From: Undibacterium_A arcticum
Lineage (GTDB): Bacteria; Pseudomonadota; Gammaproteobacteria; Burkholderiales; Burkholderiaceae_D
Length of the DNA stretch: 64,000 nucleotides
Direction: 5' to 3' (one strand)
Assembly: GCF_042660705.1 (NCBI RefSeq)
Contig: NZ_JBHSUQ010000001.1
Positions 1 to 10,439 of the stretch are shown piece after piece. Positions within the stretch are counted from its first letter, which is position 1, and each line of letters begins with the position of its first letter. A program made the position numbers and the translations under genes. Below the pieces are notes generated by a model that searched no databases, was not told where the DNA came from, and saw only the letters and a list, made by a program, of their open reading frames with translations.

Positions 1-558
1 ACCGACCAGCGCATCAAGCTCGGCAAACCGGTGTCGCCCGGCTTCCTGTTCGCATCGCTGCTGTGGCATCAGGTGCTGGAAAAATGGACCGCCTACCGCG
101 CCGCCGGCGAATATCCGATTCCGGCGCTGCATCTGGCGGCCGACGACGTGCTCAATACCCAGACCGAGAAACTGGCGCTGCAGCGCAAGATCGGCTCCGA
201 CATGCGTGACATCTGGGCCATGCAGCCGCGCTTTGAGCGGCGTACCGGCAAGACACCGTATAAATTGCTGGAACATACGCGCTTTCGCGCCGGTTACGAT
301 TTCCTGCTGCTGCGCTGCGCGTCGGGCGAAATCGACAGCGCGATCGGCGAATGGTGGACCGAATTCATCGAGGGCGACGGTCCCGGCCGCGAGCAATTGC
401 TGGCGCAAAAATCGCGCGCGGAAGACAGCGCCGGCGCCAGCAAGAAGCGGCCGAAACGGCGTGGCGGACGCGGTCGTGCAAAAACGGGGGACAGCGGCGC
501 TGACACCTCGGCGGAGCGCGGCAATGCGGAGCCGTCCGGCGGCGAGGGCAATCAATAA
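1..558 (+). CDS. pcnB: Poly(A) polymerase I, C-terminal part (5' end outside window)
   Basis: The reading frame is open from base 1, so the N-terminal nucleotidyltransferase domain lies upstream of the window. What remains is the C-terminal RNA-binding part of a PcnB-type poly(A) polymerase, which adds 3' A-tails to RNA and promotes its decay. The tail is strongly basic and then acidic (KKRPKRRGGRGRAK around 45 residues before the end), as is usual for this protein's disordered C-terminus. The stop codon overlaps the start of folK (TAATG), indicating translational coupling. The pcnB-folK neighbourhood is standard in Burkholderiales. Identification rests on this context plus the tail, so it is good but not certain. 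Confidence 0.85.
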   Translation, partial: TDQRIKLGKPVSPGFLFASLLWHQVLEKWTAYRAAGEYPIPALHLAADDVLNTQTEKLALQRKIGSDMRDIWAMQPRFERRTGKTPYKLLEHTRFRAGYDFLLLRCASGEIDSAIGEWWTEFIEGDGPGREQLLAQKSRAEDSAGASKKRPKRRGGRGRAKTGDSGADTSAERGNAEPSGGEGNQ

Positions 559-1058
559 TGGTGTTCGACCCGACCACGGCAGTCACCGCCTACATCGGGC
601 TAGGCGCCAATCTGGGCGATGCGGCGCTGCAGGTGCGCCGCGCGATCGCCGCGCTGGCACAGTTGCCCGATACCAGCGTCACTGCGCAATCGAGCTTGTT
701 TCGCAGCGCGCCGATCGATGCCGGTGGCGACGATTACGTCAACGCGGTGGTGCAGTTGACGACCCGATTAACTGCCGCCGAGCTGCTGCAGCGCCTGCAG
801 GCGCTGGAGTTGACGTTCGGGCGCGAGCGGCCCTATCGGAATGCGCCGCGCACGCTCGACCTCGATATCCTGCTGTACGGGCAACAGCAAATCGCATCGG
901 AACACCTGACCGTACCGCATCCGCGCCTGACGCAACGCGCGTTTGCGCTGATCCCGCTGCTGCAGCTCGACCCGCTGCTGACGATTCCGGGTCAGGGCCC
1001 GGCGCACAGCTTCGCGCCGGCCGTCGCGGACCAGGCAATATGCATGATCGATGATTAA
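558..1058 (+). CDS. folK: 6-hydroxymethyl-7,8-dihydropterin pyrophosphokinase
   Basis: The 166-residue product is the normal length for HPPK, which transfers pyrophosphate from ATP to 6-hydroxymethyl-dihydropterin in folate synthesis. The N-terminus reads AYIGLGANLGD, the family's opening beta strand and loop. The signature near residues 90-110 (FGRERPYRNAPRTLDLDILL) carries the conserved R, PR and DLD residues that bind ATP and magnesium. The ATG overlaps the pcnB stop by one base. A cytoplasmic enzyme, probably cotranscribed with pcnB. Confidence 0.95.
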   Translation: MVFDPTTAVTAYIGLGANLGDAALQVRRAIAALAQLPDTSVTAQSSLFRSAPIDAGGDDYVNAVVQLTTRLTAAELLQRLQALELTFGRERPYRNAPRTLDLDILLYGQQQIASEHLTVPHPRLTQRAFALIPLLQLDPLLTIPGQGPAHSFAPAVADQAICMIDD

Positions 1059-1078
1059 TACTGGCGCCAGTATATAAT
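1058..1078 (+). promoter_or_regulatory. Perfect 16-bp palindrome ATACTGGCGCCAGTAT running into a TATAAT -10 box
   Basis: Bases 1058-1073 are a perfect palindrome, and TATAAT at 1073-1078 overlaps its right end. It sits between folK and the deoxynucleoside kinase, about 100 bases upstream of the latter's ATG. The same layout (ATAC-N8-GTAT then an AT-rich -10) recurs at 12823-12845, 20165-20188 and 31247-31267. A promoter with an overlapping operator is the simplest reading. No clear -35 box is visible. Confidence 0.5.
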
Positions 1079-1173
1079 TGAACCGCACATTAATCGCGCG
1101 GCATGACCATGGTTTGGATATACTCCCATGAAATTGATTACCAACACGCCCCTGAGCCAGGGTGACGCATAAC

Positions 1174-1812
1174 ATGGATTTCGAGCAAACCAAGTACATC
1201 GTCGTCGAAGGCCCGATCGGGGTCGGCAAGACCACGCTGGCGCGCCGCCTGGCGACCCATTTCGGTGCCCAGGAGTTGTTCGAGCAGCCGGCCGAGAACC
1301 CTTTCCTCAAAAAATTCTATCGTGATGCTGCGCGCTACGCGTTGCCGACCCAGATGTTTTTTCTGTTCCAGCGCATGAACCAGCTTCGCGATCTGGCGCA
1401 GACCGATCTGTTCGACAGCCGCACCGTGTCCGATTTCCTGCTCGACAAGGATCCGATCTTTGCGCGCCTGACCCTGGGCGACGACGAGTTCAACCTGTAT
1501 CTGAACCTGTATTCCCACCTGCGGCCGCAGGCGCCACGGCCGGACCTGGTGATCTATCTGCAGGCCGAGCCGGCCACACTGATCGAGCGCGTCAACCGGC
1601 GTGGCATCGAGATGGAAGAAGGCATTTCCGCGCCCTATCTGAACCGGCTGTGCGAGAGTTACAGCCGCTTTTTTTACGACTACGACGATGCGCCGCTGCT
1701 GATCGTCAATGCAGAACACTTCAACCCGATCCGGGACGAGGATTTCGGGCTGCTGCTGGCGCATATCGGCAATATGCGCGGCAAGCGTCATTTTTTCAAT
1801 CGCGCAGACTAA
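1174..1812 (+). CDS. Deoxynucleoside kinase (deoxyadenosine/deoxyguanosine kinase family)
   Basis: A 212-residue P-loop kinase of the dNK family, which phosphorylates deoxynucleosides for nucleotide salvage. The Walker A loop GPIGVGKTT lies at residues 13-21. The DRS-like region is replaced by DSRTVSDFLLDKD near residue 85, and the lid has VNRRGIEMEEG with the expected arginines near residue 145. I chose the ATG at 1174 over an in-frame GTG at 1162 because it places the first beta strand and P-loop at the usual distance from the N-terminus. The folK-dNK-panB order is conserved in betaproteobacteria. The exact substrate (dA or dG) cannot be read from the sequence. Confidence 0.88.
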   Translation: MDFEQTKYIVVEGPIGVGKTTLARRLATHFGAQELFEQPAENPFLKKFYRDAARYALPTQMFFLFQRMNQLRDLAQTDLFDSRTVSDFLLDKDPIFARLTLGDDEFNLYLNLYSHLRPQAPRPDLVIYLQAEPATLIERVNRRGIEMEEGISAPYLNRLCESYSRFFYDYDDAPLLIVNAEHFNPIRDEDFGLLLAHIGNMRGKRHFFNRAD

Positions 1813-1847
1813 TGTAGATTAGTGCAGATTAATTTCGGAGAATCACC

Positions 1848-2678
1848 ATGGCTGGATATTTGCAGGGTAATGAAGCGAAGGAACAACGCAAGGCGGTCAC
1901 CCTGCCGAGTCTGATGGCGCAGCGCGCCGCCGGCGACAGGATCGCGATGCTGACCTGTTACGACGCCAGTTTCGCGGCGTTGATGGACCGCTGCGGGGTC
2001 GAGATGCTGCTGATTGGCGACTCGCTCGGCATGGTCTGCCAGGGCCACAGTTCGACCCTGCCGGTCACGGTGGCCGACATCGCCTACCATACCGCCAGCG
2101 TGGCGCGCGGCAATCAGACCGCGCTGGTGGTGGCCGACATGCCCTTCGGCAGCTATGCGACGCCGCAGGCTGCATTCGATAATGCGGTGCTGCTGGTGCA
2201 GGCCGGGGCCCAGATGGTCAAGCTGGAAGGTGGCCTGTGGCTGGCCGATACCATCCGTTTCCTGACCGACCGCGCGATCCCGGTCTGCGCGCACCTCGGC
2301 CTGACCCCGCAATCGGTACATCAGCTAGGCGGCTACAAGGTGCAGGGCAAGACCGCCGACGCGGCCGACCGCCTCAAAGCGGACGCGCTGGCGCTGCAGG
2401 CGGCCGGTGCGGCGCTGCTGGTGCTGGAAGCGATTCCTGCGGCGCTGGGCAAGGAAGTGACGGCGCTGCTGGCGATTCCGACCATCGGCATCGGCGCCGG
2501 ACCCGATTGCTCGGGCCAGGTGCTGGTGATGCACGACATGCTGGGTACCTTCCCGGGCCGCAAGGCGCGCTTCGTGAAGAATTTCATGGACGGCCAGAGC
2601 AGCATCGATGGCGCCGTGCGCGCCTATGTCGCCGCGGTCAAGGACCAGTCGTTTCCGGCGCCGGAACATTGTTTCTAA
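1848..2678 (+). CDS. panB: 3-methyl-2-oxobutanoate hydroxymethyltransferase
   Basis: A 276-residue TIM-barrel enzyme that transfers a hydroxymethyl group from methylene-THF to ketoisovalerate, the first committed step of pantothenate synthesis. Family landmarks are present: LTCYDASFA, the metal-binding LIGDSLGM, the active-site region VKLEGG, and GIGAGPDCSGQVLVMHDMLG near residue 220. A good ribosome site (GGAG) lies 8 bases before the ATG. It follows the kinase gene by 35 bases. panC is not adjacent in this window. Confidence 0.97.
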   Translation: MAGYLQGNEAKEQRKAVTLPSLMAQRAAGDRIAMLTCYDASFAALMDRCGVEMLLIGDSLGMVCQGHSSTLPVTVADIAYHTASVARGNQTALVVADMPFGSYATPQAAFDNAVLLVQAGAQMVKLEGGLWLADTIRFLTDRAIPVCAHLGLTPQSVHQLGGYKVQGKTADAADRLKADALALQAAGAALLVLEAIPAALGKEVTALLAIPTIGIGAGPDCSGQVLVMHDMLGTFPGRKARFVKNFMDGQSSIDGAVRAYVAAVKDQSFPAPEHCF

Positions 2679-2747
2679 ACCCGCTGCTGCTAACGCCGTT
2701 TCCAAAGCCGCCCCCACGTCCCACCCAACCTGACCACACCTGACCCG

Positions 2748-3446
2748 ATGCAAGCCTTGCATGATGCGTTCCGACTGCTGTTGTCAGGCGACCCGGCACT
2801 GTGGCAGATCATCTGGGTCTCGCTCAAGACCTCGGTCATCGGCCTGCTGCTGGCGACGCCGGTCGCGGTGCTGGCCGGGTATGCGATCGCCAGGCACCGG
2901 TTCCGTGGTCGCCGCATCGTGATCTGGCTGGCCCAGGCCACGTTGTCACTGCCGACTGTCCTGATCGGGCTGCTGCTGTATCTGGGGCTGAGCCGCAGCG
3001 GCCCGCTGGGCAGCTGGCACTGGTTATTCACGCAAACCGGCATCGTAGCCGGCCAGGTATTGATTGCGCTGCCGGTGCTGATCGCGTTTACGCTGGCGGC
3101 GGTGCAGGCCACCGATCCGCGCCTGGCCGAGACCGCAGTCACGCTCGGCGCGTCGCGCTGGCGCGTGATGCTGACCGTGCTGCACGAAGGCCGTTTCGGC
3201 GTGATGGCGGCGCTGATCAACGGCTTCGGCCGCGTGATTTCCGAAGTCGGTTGCGCGATGATGGTCGGCGGCAATATCGCCGGCGCCACGCGTACCATCA
3301 CCACCGCGATTGCGCTGGAAACCAGCAAGGGCGAATTCGCGCAAGGGATCGCGCTGGGGCTGGTGCTAGTCGCGATCGCGCTGCTGATCAACGCCGCGCT
3401 GATGCTGTTGCAGGGCGATGCCCATACGCTACAGGCGACCCGATGA
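2748..3446 (+). CDS. tupB: Tungstate-type ABC transporter, permease
   Basis: A 232-residue integral membrane protein with about five to six hydrophobic segments and the ABC permease EAA-type loop (AETAVTLGASRWRVMLTVL) near residues 125-145, which contacts the ATPase. Its pattern (SLKTSVIGLLLATPVAVLAG at the start, FGRVISEVGCAMMVGGNI before the last helices) fits the TupB tungstate permease family better than ModB. It overlaps the next gene by four bases (ATGA). No gene for the periplasmic binding protein TupA is present on either side, although TupABC normally act together. Substrate assignment is by family resemblance only. Confidence 0.8.
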   Translation: MQALHDAFRLLLSGDPALWQIIWVSLKTSVIGLLLATPVAVLAGYAIARHRFRGRRIVIWLAQATLSLPTVLIGLLLYLGLSRSGPLGSWHWLFTQTGIVAGQVLIALPVLIAFTLAAVQATDPRLAETAVTLGASRWRVMLTVLHEGRFGVMAALINGFGRVISEVGCAMMVGGNIAGATRTITTAIALETSKGEFAQGIALGLVLVAIALLINAALMLLQGDAHTLQATR

Positions 3447-4096
3447 CGCCGCTGCTGGCGATCCGCGGCTTGCGCAAACAGTTCGGTGCGCGCGCACTGC
3501 TCGACATCGATGCGCTCGACATCGGGCCGGCCAGCGCCTATGCGCTGACCGGCATCAACGGCGCCGGCAAGAGCACCCTGCTGCGCATCCTCGCCGGGCT
3601 GGAACCGGCGCATTGCGCGCACCTCAGCTTCATGGGGCAGGCCATGCCGCTGACGCCCTACCCGCCTGCGCTGCGCGCCGCCATCGTGTATGTGCACCAG
3701 CATCCGGCGATGTTTGCGACCAGCGTCGCCGACAACATCGGATACGGGCTGCGCGCGCGCGGCGTGGCCCGCAACGACCGGCAGCGACAGGTGGAAGAGG
3801 CAATGGCGTGGGCCGGCGTCAGCCATCTGCGCGAGCGCAAGACCCAGACCCTGTCCGGCGGCGAAAAGCAGCGCATCGCACTTGCACGTGCCCGTATCCT
3901 GAAACCGAGATTATTATTGCTCGATGAGCCGAGCTCGAACCTGGACGGCGCGGCGCGCGAACAGGTGATCGCGCTGATCCCGAGCCTGATCGCACAAGGC
4001 AGCAGCGTCGTGATGGCCTGCCACGACCGCGACCTGATCGCGCTGCCCGCAGTGCAGCGGCTCAAATTGATGGATGGCCGGCTGGCAGCGCGCTAG
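3443..4096 (+). CDS. tupC: Tungstate-type ABC transporter, ATP-binding subunit
   Basis: A 217-residue ABC ATPase that would energise the TupB permease. Walker A GINGAGKST is at residues 37-45, the signature LSGGE near 137-141, and Walker B LLLLDEP near 156-162, followed by a switch histidine in MACHDRD. It is shorter than ModC and lacks a C-terminal regulatory domain, as expected for TupC. Its TAG stop lies exactly on the TA target of the IS630 element: T and A are the target and G is the element's first base. The base after the right-hand TA is also G, so the reconstructed pre-insertion gene ends at the same codon and the protein is unchanged. Confidence 0.83.
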   Translation: MTPLLAIRGLRKQFGARALLDIDALDIGPASAYALTGINGAGKSTLLRILAGLEPAHCAHLSFMGQAMPLTPYPPALRAAIVYVHQHPAMFATSVADNIGYGLRARGVARNDRQRQVEEAMAWAGVSHLRERKTQTLSGGEKQRIALARARILKPRLLLLDEPSSNLDGAAREQVIALIPSLIAQGSSVVMACHDRDLIALPAVQRLKLMDGRLAAR

Positions 4097-5262
4097 TGTA
4101 GTGCGTCATAAATAATGCAACTTAACTGCAATTTGCGTCTATTCTGTATTTGGAGGGATAAATCATGCGAATCGCGATGAAAGTTGAGTTGACCGAAGCA
4201 CAGCGTGAGCAGTTAGAGGCGTGTGCTACTGGCAGAAAGATATCGGTGCGGGTTGCCGAGCGCGCCAAGATGATCTTACTTGCGGCGCAGGGCAAGACGG
4301 ACAAGGAAATCGGCGCCGACTTGGGTGTCTGGCGAGGCACGGTAGCACGCTGGCGAGGTCGCTATGTCGATGAAGGGCTGCCGGGGATCGAACACGATGA
4401 GACACGGCCGGGGCGCACGCCGAAGATTTCCGCGCGTAAGATCAAGGCAATCGTGACGCGGACGACGCAGCAACAACCGGATAACGCGACCCATTGGAGT
4501 ACGCGAACAATGGCAGCTGTGGTCGGTGTAAGTGCGGCGAGCGTGCGGCGTATCTGGCAGGCGCACGGACTCAAACCGCATCGAATGGCGACCTTCAAGG
4601 TATCGAACGACAAACACTTCACGGAGAAGCTGGAAGATATCGTTGGACTGTATCTCGATCCGCCAGAACAAGCATTAGTCTTCTGTTGTGACGAGAAGTC
4701 CCAGATCCAGGCGCTCGACCGGACGCAGCCGGGCTTGCCACTGAAGCGAGGTCGCTGTCAAACGATGACACACGATTACAAGCGCAACGGGGTGACGACG
4801 CTGTTCGCGGCGATGAGTACGCTCGATGGAAATGTCATCGGCCAATGCATGACAAAACATCGCCACCAAGAGTGGCTGCGCTTCCTGCGGCAGATCGATC
4901 GCAGTACGCCCAAGGACAAGGAGCTTCACTTGATCGCTGATAACTATGCGACCCATAAGCATCCAAACGTGAAAGCGTGGCTTGCCAAGCATCCGCGCTT
5001 TCACATGCATTTCACCCCTACCAGCGCGTCCTGGCTAAACATGGTCGAACGGTTCTTTCGCGACCTGTCCGGGACCCAATTGCGACGCGGTGTCTTCAAT
5101 TGCGTCCCAGACTTGATCAGCACGATTGAGCAATTCATAGACAAGCACAATCGTTCTCCGAAACCGTTCATCTGGACGGCGAAAGCAACTGACATTTTGG
5201 CGAAAGTCACGCGTGCCCGCGCCAAGCTTAATAAGATGCAATCCGTTTGACGCAGTACACTA
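4094..5262 (+). mobile_element. IS630-family insertion sequence with TA target duplication
   Basis: The element spans about 4096-5260 with a TA dinucleotide on each side (4094-4095 and 5261-5262), the hallmark of IS630/Tc1-type insertion. The terminal inverted repeats are GTGTAGTGCGTCA at the left and its near-complement TGACGCAGTACAC at the right, with one mismatch in 13. It encodes one apparently intact DDE transposase. It separates tupC from the downstream carbonic anhydrase region. The nearly matched ends and the intact gene suggest a fairly recent arrival. Confidence 0.92.
4165..5250 (+). CDS. IS630-family transposase
   Basis: A 361-residue transposase. The N-terminal part carries two helix-turn-helix-like segments (DKEIGADLGVWRGTVARW and AAVVGVSAASVRRIWQAHG). 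The C-terminal catalytic domain shows the DDE triad: D in FCCDEKSQ (about residue 176), D in IADNYATH (about 259), and E in NMVERFF (about 295), 35 residues after the second D. The TPTSASWLNMVE block is typical of IS630. A strong ribosome site (GGAGGG) precedes the ATG by about 8 bases. No frameshift is present, so this looks like a single-frame functional transposase. Confidence 0.95.
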   Translation: MRIAMKVELTEAQREQLEACATGRKISVRVAERAKMILLAAQGKTDKEIGADLGVWRGTVARWRGRYVDEGLPGIEHDETRPGRTPKISARKIKAIVTRTTQQQPDNATHWSTRTMAAVVGVSAASVRRIWQAHGLKPHRMATFKVSNDKHFTEKLEDIVGLYLDPPEQALVFCCDEKSQIQALDRTQPGLPLKRGRCQTMTHDYKRNGVTTLFAAMSTLDGNVIGQCMTKHRHQEWLRFLRQIDRSTPKDKELHLIADNYATHKHPNVKAWLAKHPRFHMHFTPTSASWLNMVERFFRDLSGTQLRRGVFNCVPDLISTIEQFIDKHNRSPKPFIWTAKATDILAKVTRARAKLNKMQSV

Positions 5263-5317
5263 GCAGCCTGTGGAGGGCTTGGCGGGGCGTTTGGTCCGGT
5301 GCGCCCGGCTGGGCAGA

Positions 5318-5989
5318 TCACTCCACCGGATACTGCGCGAGGCTGTTGGCCCACTTCGGCGCCAGCTCATCGGCGGCACTGACCGTCATGTTCAGATCGC
5401 GCAACAGCCCGTCCTGCAATCCATATACCCAGCCATGCATGGTCAGTGGCTGACCGCGTTCCCAGGCATCTTGCACGATGGTGGTCTGGCACACGTTGAC
5501 GATCTGTTCGATCACGTTCAGCTCGCACAAACGATCATGCCTGACGCGCGGCGAGAGCGTTGCGCCCAAGTATTTTTCATGCTTCTGATGCACATCCTGC
5601 ACATGACGCAGCCAGTTGTCGGCCAGCCCGACGCGGCGTCCGGTCAGCGCCGCATGGACGCCGGAACAGCCGTAATGGCCGACGATGATGACGTGCTTGA
5701 CGCGCAGCACCTCGACCGCGAACTGCAGCACCGACAGGCAGTTCAGGTCGCTATGCACCACCACGTTGGCGATATTGCGATGAACGAACAGTTCGCCCGG
5801 CGGCAAGCCGAGCAACTCGTTGGCCGGCACCCGGCTGTCGGAACAACCGATCCATAGGTAGTCGGGCGACTGCTGGGCCGTCAGCCTGGAGAAATATTGC
5901 GGATCGGTTGCGACCATCGAGGTCGCCCAGCGCCGGTTGCGGTCGAGCAGTTCTTCCAGTGCAAGCGTTTTTTGGGTGGTTTCTGTCAT
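5318..5989 (-). CDS. can: Beta-class carbonic anhydrase
   Basis: A 223-residue zinc enzyme that interconverts CO2 and bicarbonate in the cytoplasm. Zinc ligands are visible as C49 and D51 in CSDSR and H105 and C108 in HYGCSGV, with the R53-D51 dyad intact. Length and sequence match the E. coli Can type. I chose the ATG at 5989 (MTETTQK); the open frame continues upstream, but with low-complexity residues that do not look like the family. It stands alone, downstream of a terminator-like hairpin at 6151-6180. Confidence 0.95.
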   Translation of the reverse strand: MTETTQKTLALEELLDRNRRWATSMVATDPQYFSRLTAQQSPDYLWIGCSDSRVPANELLGLPPGELFVHRNIANVVVHSDLNCLSVLQFAVEVLRVKHVIIVGHYGCSGVHAALTGRRVGLADNWLRHVQDVHQKHEKYLGATLSPRVRHDRLCELNVIEQIVNVCQTTIVQDAWERGQPLTMHGWVYGLQDGLLRDLNMTVSAADELAPKWANSLAQYPVE

Positions 5990-6150
5990 CGGGTCGGGAG
6001 AGCAATGTGTGGGACCGCGGGCCAATTGCATGGCTCGCGGCCAAAAAGACGGCTTGCGCATTGGCGCCGGGCAGCCGTCAGGTTGTGGAATTATGCCAGC
6101 ATTTGCCCTCGCCATCGGGGGCCGCTGCAGCGGCAAGCAAGCGCGCCGGC

Positions 6151-6180
6151 AAAAAAATGGCAGCCGAGGCTGCCATTTTT
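6151..6180 (-). terminator. Rho-independent terminator (bidirectional) after the chalcone-isomerase-like gene
   Basis: A perfect 9-bp stem (ATGGCAGCC / GGCTGCCAT, loop GA) flanked by an A run on one side and a T run on the other, so it can act on both strands. It lies just past the stop of the minus-strand gene at 6226-6845. Confidence 0.85.
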
Positions 6181-6225
6181 CCGGGTGTGAGCGCCGTGTT
6201 CCGCAGGTTCCGCTTGGTCGCTGCC

Positions 6226-6845
6226 TTACTGGCGCTTGAAGTCTTCCGGTTTCTCGCCCAGCATCGCACGCTTCAGCTGGCCGTCCGCCGGCTTGTCACC
6301 GAGCCAGATTTTTAGCAACGCGTTGTAGAACACCAGGTCGGGGAAGGCATCGGTGATCTTCTTGCCATTGACCGCGATCAGGGTGCCGGTTCCGGGCAGC
6401 CAGTCGATCGTCACCACGTCGCCTTTCTTCAGCTCCGGGGTCGAGCCGAACACCTCGCCAAGACGCTGCATCTGGCTGATGATCTTGGTCTTTTCGGTAC
6501 GGTCGGAATTCTTGTTCAGACCTTCCATGAAGCTGCGTCCGAGATCATCGCTGCTGATCTCGCGCATCGTTACCAGAGTGATCCGCTTGGGGCCGGGCGC
6601 AGCCAGCGCGTCGGCGGCGCTCGTCTTCCTTTCGGTCAGGTACAGGCCGCCTACATACACCTTGAAGATCGCCTTGTAGCGCATGCCGGCGCCGTTCAAT
6701 TTCAATTCCTGATTGGCGACGCGCGCCGTTTCTTCCATTTGATGCCGCTCACTTCCAGCGCCGACACCAGCGTTGCCGCGACCAATAGGGCCGACGCCAC
6801 TGACGCAACGGTCAGCAGGGATTTGATGCGGTTGCCACAATTCAT
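6226..6845 (-). CDS. Exported chalcone-isomerase-like protein, interrupted by a one-base frameshift
   Basis: Two frames must be joined to read this protein. The first, from the ATG at 6845 with GGAG upstream, gives a clear signal peptide (MNCGNRIKSLLTVASVASAL...) and ends in GIKW. The second begins EETARVANQELKLNGAGMRY and continues into the Chalcone_3 (chalcone isomerase-like) domain with YVGGLYL and DFKRQ at the end. The switch is at about 6735-6737, where one base is missing in a GG run (expected TGGGAAGAA). Repaired length is about 206 residues. Family members are periplasmic, of unknown function, and not plant-type isomerases. The indel resembles the others in this window, so a sequence error is likely. 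Confidence 0.75.
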
Positions 6846-7016
6846 ATCGTCTCCAGAGTTCCCACTTATCCATGCATGGGGAATAAAATCATTGCAATGA
6901 ATCATTAAAACGAATCATTAGCACGCGAATTACCTTGGTACAAGATAGCAAAGATAGCATACCTGACAGCTCACGCAAGCCTGCACTATTACTTCAATAC
7001 AATAAAAACACGGCAC

Positions 7017-7047
7017 AAAAAAACGCCGATCGGTCCAGATCGGCGTT
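7017..7047 (-). terminator. Rho-independent terminator of the dnaK-dnaJ transcript
   Basis: On the minus strand a perfect 10-bp stem (AACGCCGATC / GATCGGCGTT, loop TGGACC) is followed by a run of T. It lies 42 bases past the dnaJ stop. Confidence 0.9.
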
Positions 7048-7088
7048 CTTGGTGGATCGGCCCATCACTGGGCCGCTGTGGCGCAAGA

Positions 7089-8237
7089 TCACTCAAAAAA
7101 ATTCTTGACCTTCTCCATCCACGATTTGCTTTGCGGATTGTGCTTGGCGCCGCCCTCCATGGTCAGGCGCTCGAAATCGCGCAGCAACTCCTTCTGCTTG
7201 TCGGTCAGCTTGACCGGCGTTTCGATCACGACGTGGCAGAACAGATCGCCGGCGTAGCTCGAGCGTACGCCCTTGATGCCCTTGCCGCGCAGGCGGAAGG
7301 TCTTGCCCGATTGCGTGCCTTCCGGAATCGTGAACGCCGCCTTGCCGCTCAGGGTAGGCACTTCGATTTCTCCGCCGAGCGCCGCCTTGGCGAACGAGAT
7401 CGGCATCTCGCAATGCAGGTCGTCGCCGTCACGCTGGAATACCGGATGTTGCTTGATGTGAATTTCGACATACAAATCGCCGGCCGGACCGCCGTTCATG
7501 CCCGGCTCGCCGTTGCCGGACGAGCGAATGCGCATGCCATCGTCGATGCCGGCGGGAATCTTCACTTCCAGCGTCTTGTTGCGCTTGATGCGGCCAGCGC
7601 CGGCACAGGTCGGGCAAGGCTCCGGAATGATCTTGCCGGTACCATGGCATTTCGGGCAGGTTTGCTGGATGCTGAAAAAACCTTGCTGCATCCGCACTTG
7701 GCCGTGGCCGCCGCAGGTGGTACAGGTGGTCGGCGCGGTGCCGGGCTTGGCGCCGGAACCGTGACAGGTATCGCACTTGTCCCATGACGGCACCCGGATC
7801 GTGGTATCGAAGCCGTGCGCCGCCTGCTCCAGCGAAATGTCGAGGTTGTAGCGCAGATCGGCGCCGCGATAGACTTGCGGGCCAGCGCCACGGCCACCGC
7901 GTGCACCACCGCCGCCGCCACCGAAGATGTCGCCGAAGATGTCGCCGAACGCATCGGCAAAACCGCCGGCACCGGCACCAGCGCCGAAGCCGCCACCGCC
8001 GCCCATGTTCGGATCGACGCCGGCATGACCGTAGCGATCGTAAGCGTCGCGCTTTTCGGCGTTCGACAGCATCTCGTACGCTTCCTTGACTTCCTTGAAC
8101 TTTTCTTCCGACGTCTTGCTGTCCGGATTGCGGTCCGGGTGGTGTTTCATTGCGAGCTTGCGATACGCCTTCTTGATCTCTTCGTCGGAGGCGTTTTTTG
8201 CCAGGCCCAGTACTTCATAATAATCACGCTTCGCCAT
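7089..8237 (-). CDS. dnaJ: Chaperone DnaJ (Hsp40)
   Basis: A 382-residue type I Hsp40 that delivers clients to DnaK and stimulates its ATPase. The J domain covers residues 1-70 with the essential HPD in KHHPDRN. A Gly/Phe-rich linker with long GGG runs follows at about 75-120. The zinc domain at about 140-220 has four CxxCxGxG motifs (CDTCHGSG, CTTCGGHG, CPKCHGTG, CPTCAGAG). The C-terminal substrate-binding beta domains are complete. It lies downstream of dnaK with a 140-base spacer that contains a strong hairpin. Confidence 0.98.
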   Translation of the reverse strand: MAKRDYYEVLGLAKNASDEEIKKAYRKLAMKHHPDRNPDSKTSEEKFKEVKEAYEMLSNAEKRDAYDRYGHAGVDPNMGGGGGFGAGAGAGGFADAFGDIFGDIFGGGGGGARGGRGAGPQVYRGADLRYNLDISLEQAAHGFDTTIRVPSWDKCDTCHGSGAKPGTAPTTCTTCGGHGQVRMQQGFFSIQQTCPKCHGTGKIIPEPCPTCAGAGRIKRNKTLEVKIPAGIDDGMRIRSSGNGEPGMNGGPAGDLYVEIHIKQHPVFQRDGDDLHCEMPISFAKAALGGEIEVPTLSGKAAFTIPEGTQSGKTFRLRGKGIKGVRSSYAGDLFCHVVIETPVKLTDKQKELLRDFERLTMEGGAKHNPQSKSWMEKVKNFFE

Positions 8238-8290
8238 TTTTCGGCACCTTGCTCTTTATCTGTCTGTCAATCTGTCAGCGAAATATGTGA

Positions 8291-8333
8291 AAAAGCCGAG
8301 TCGAAAATTGCACGCGGCAATCATCGACTCGGC
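8291..8333 (-). terminator. Nested hairpin between dnaK and dnaJ (partial terminator or processing site)
   Basis: On the minus strand the outer stem is 10 bp (GCCGAGTCGA / TCGACTCGGC), followed by TTTTTC. Its 19-base loop holds a second stem (ATTGC / GCAAT). It is placed 45 bases past the dnaK stop, where a terminator would lower dnaJ relative to dnaK. Confidence 0.65.
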
Positions 8334-8377
8334 AAGTCTGTACGGCGTTCCAGTGACGCTTGCCGTTAGACCGGAGA

Positions 8378-10314
<1,937 letters not shown>

Positions 10315-10439
10315 GTCAGTTCCTTTCGATTCTTGTATTTTTGCTGCGGCCGGTCGGTCGATTGCGCAGTAATGCATGCTTGCGCTCAACGCGTGGCCAC
10401 AATCCTTTTGATTTCTGCTTATTTGCCGCTTACTTGACC

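Noticed and set aside
1058..1073. The ATACTGGCGCCAGTAT palindrome as a LexA (SOS) box
   Set aside because: Spacing between CTG and CAG is 4, not the 10 bases LexA needs; the downstream genes are not SOS genes.
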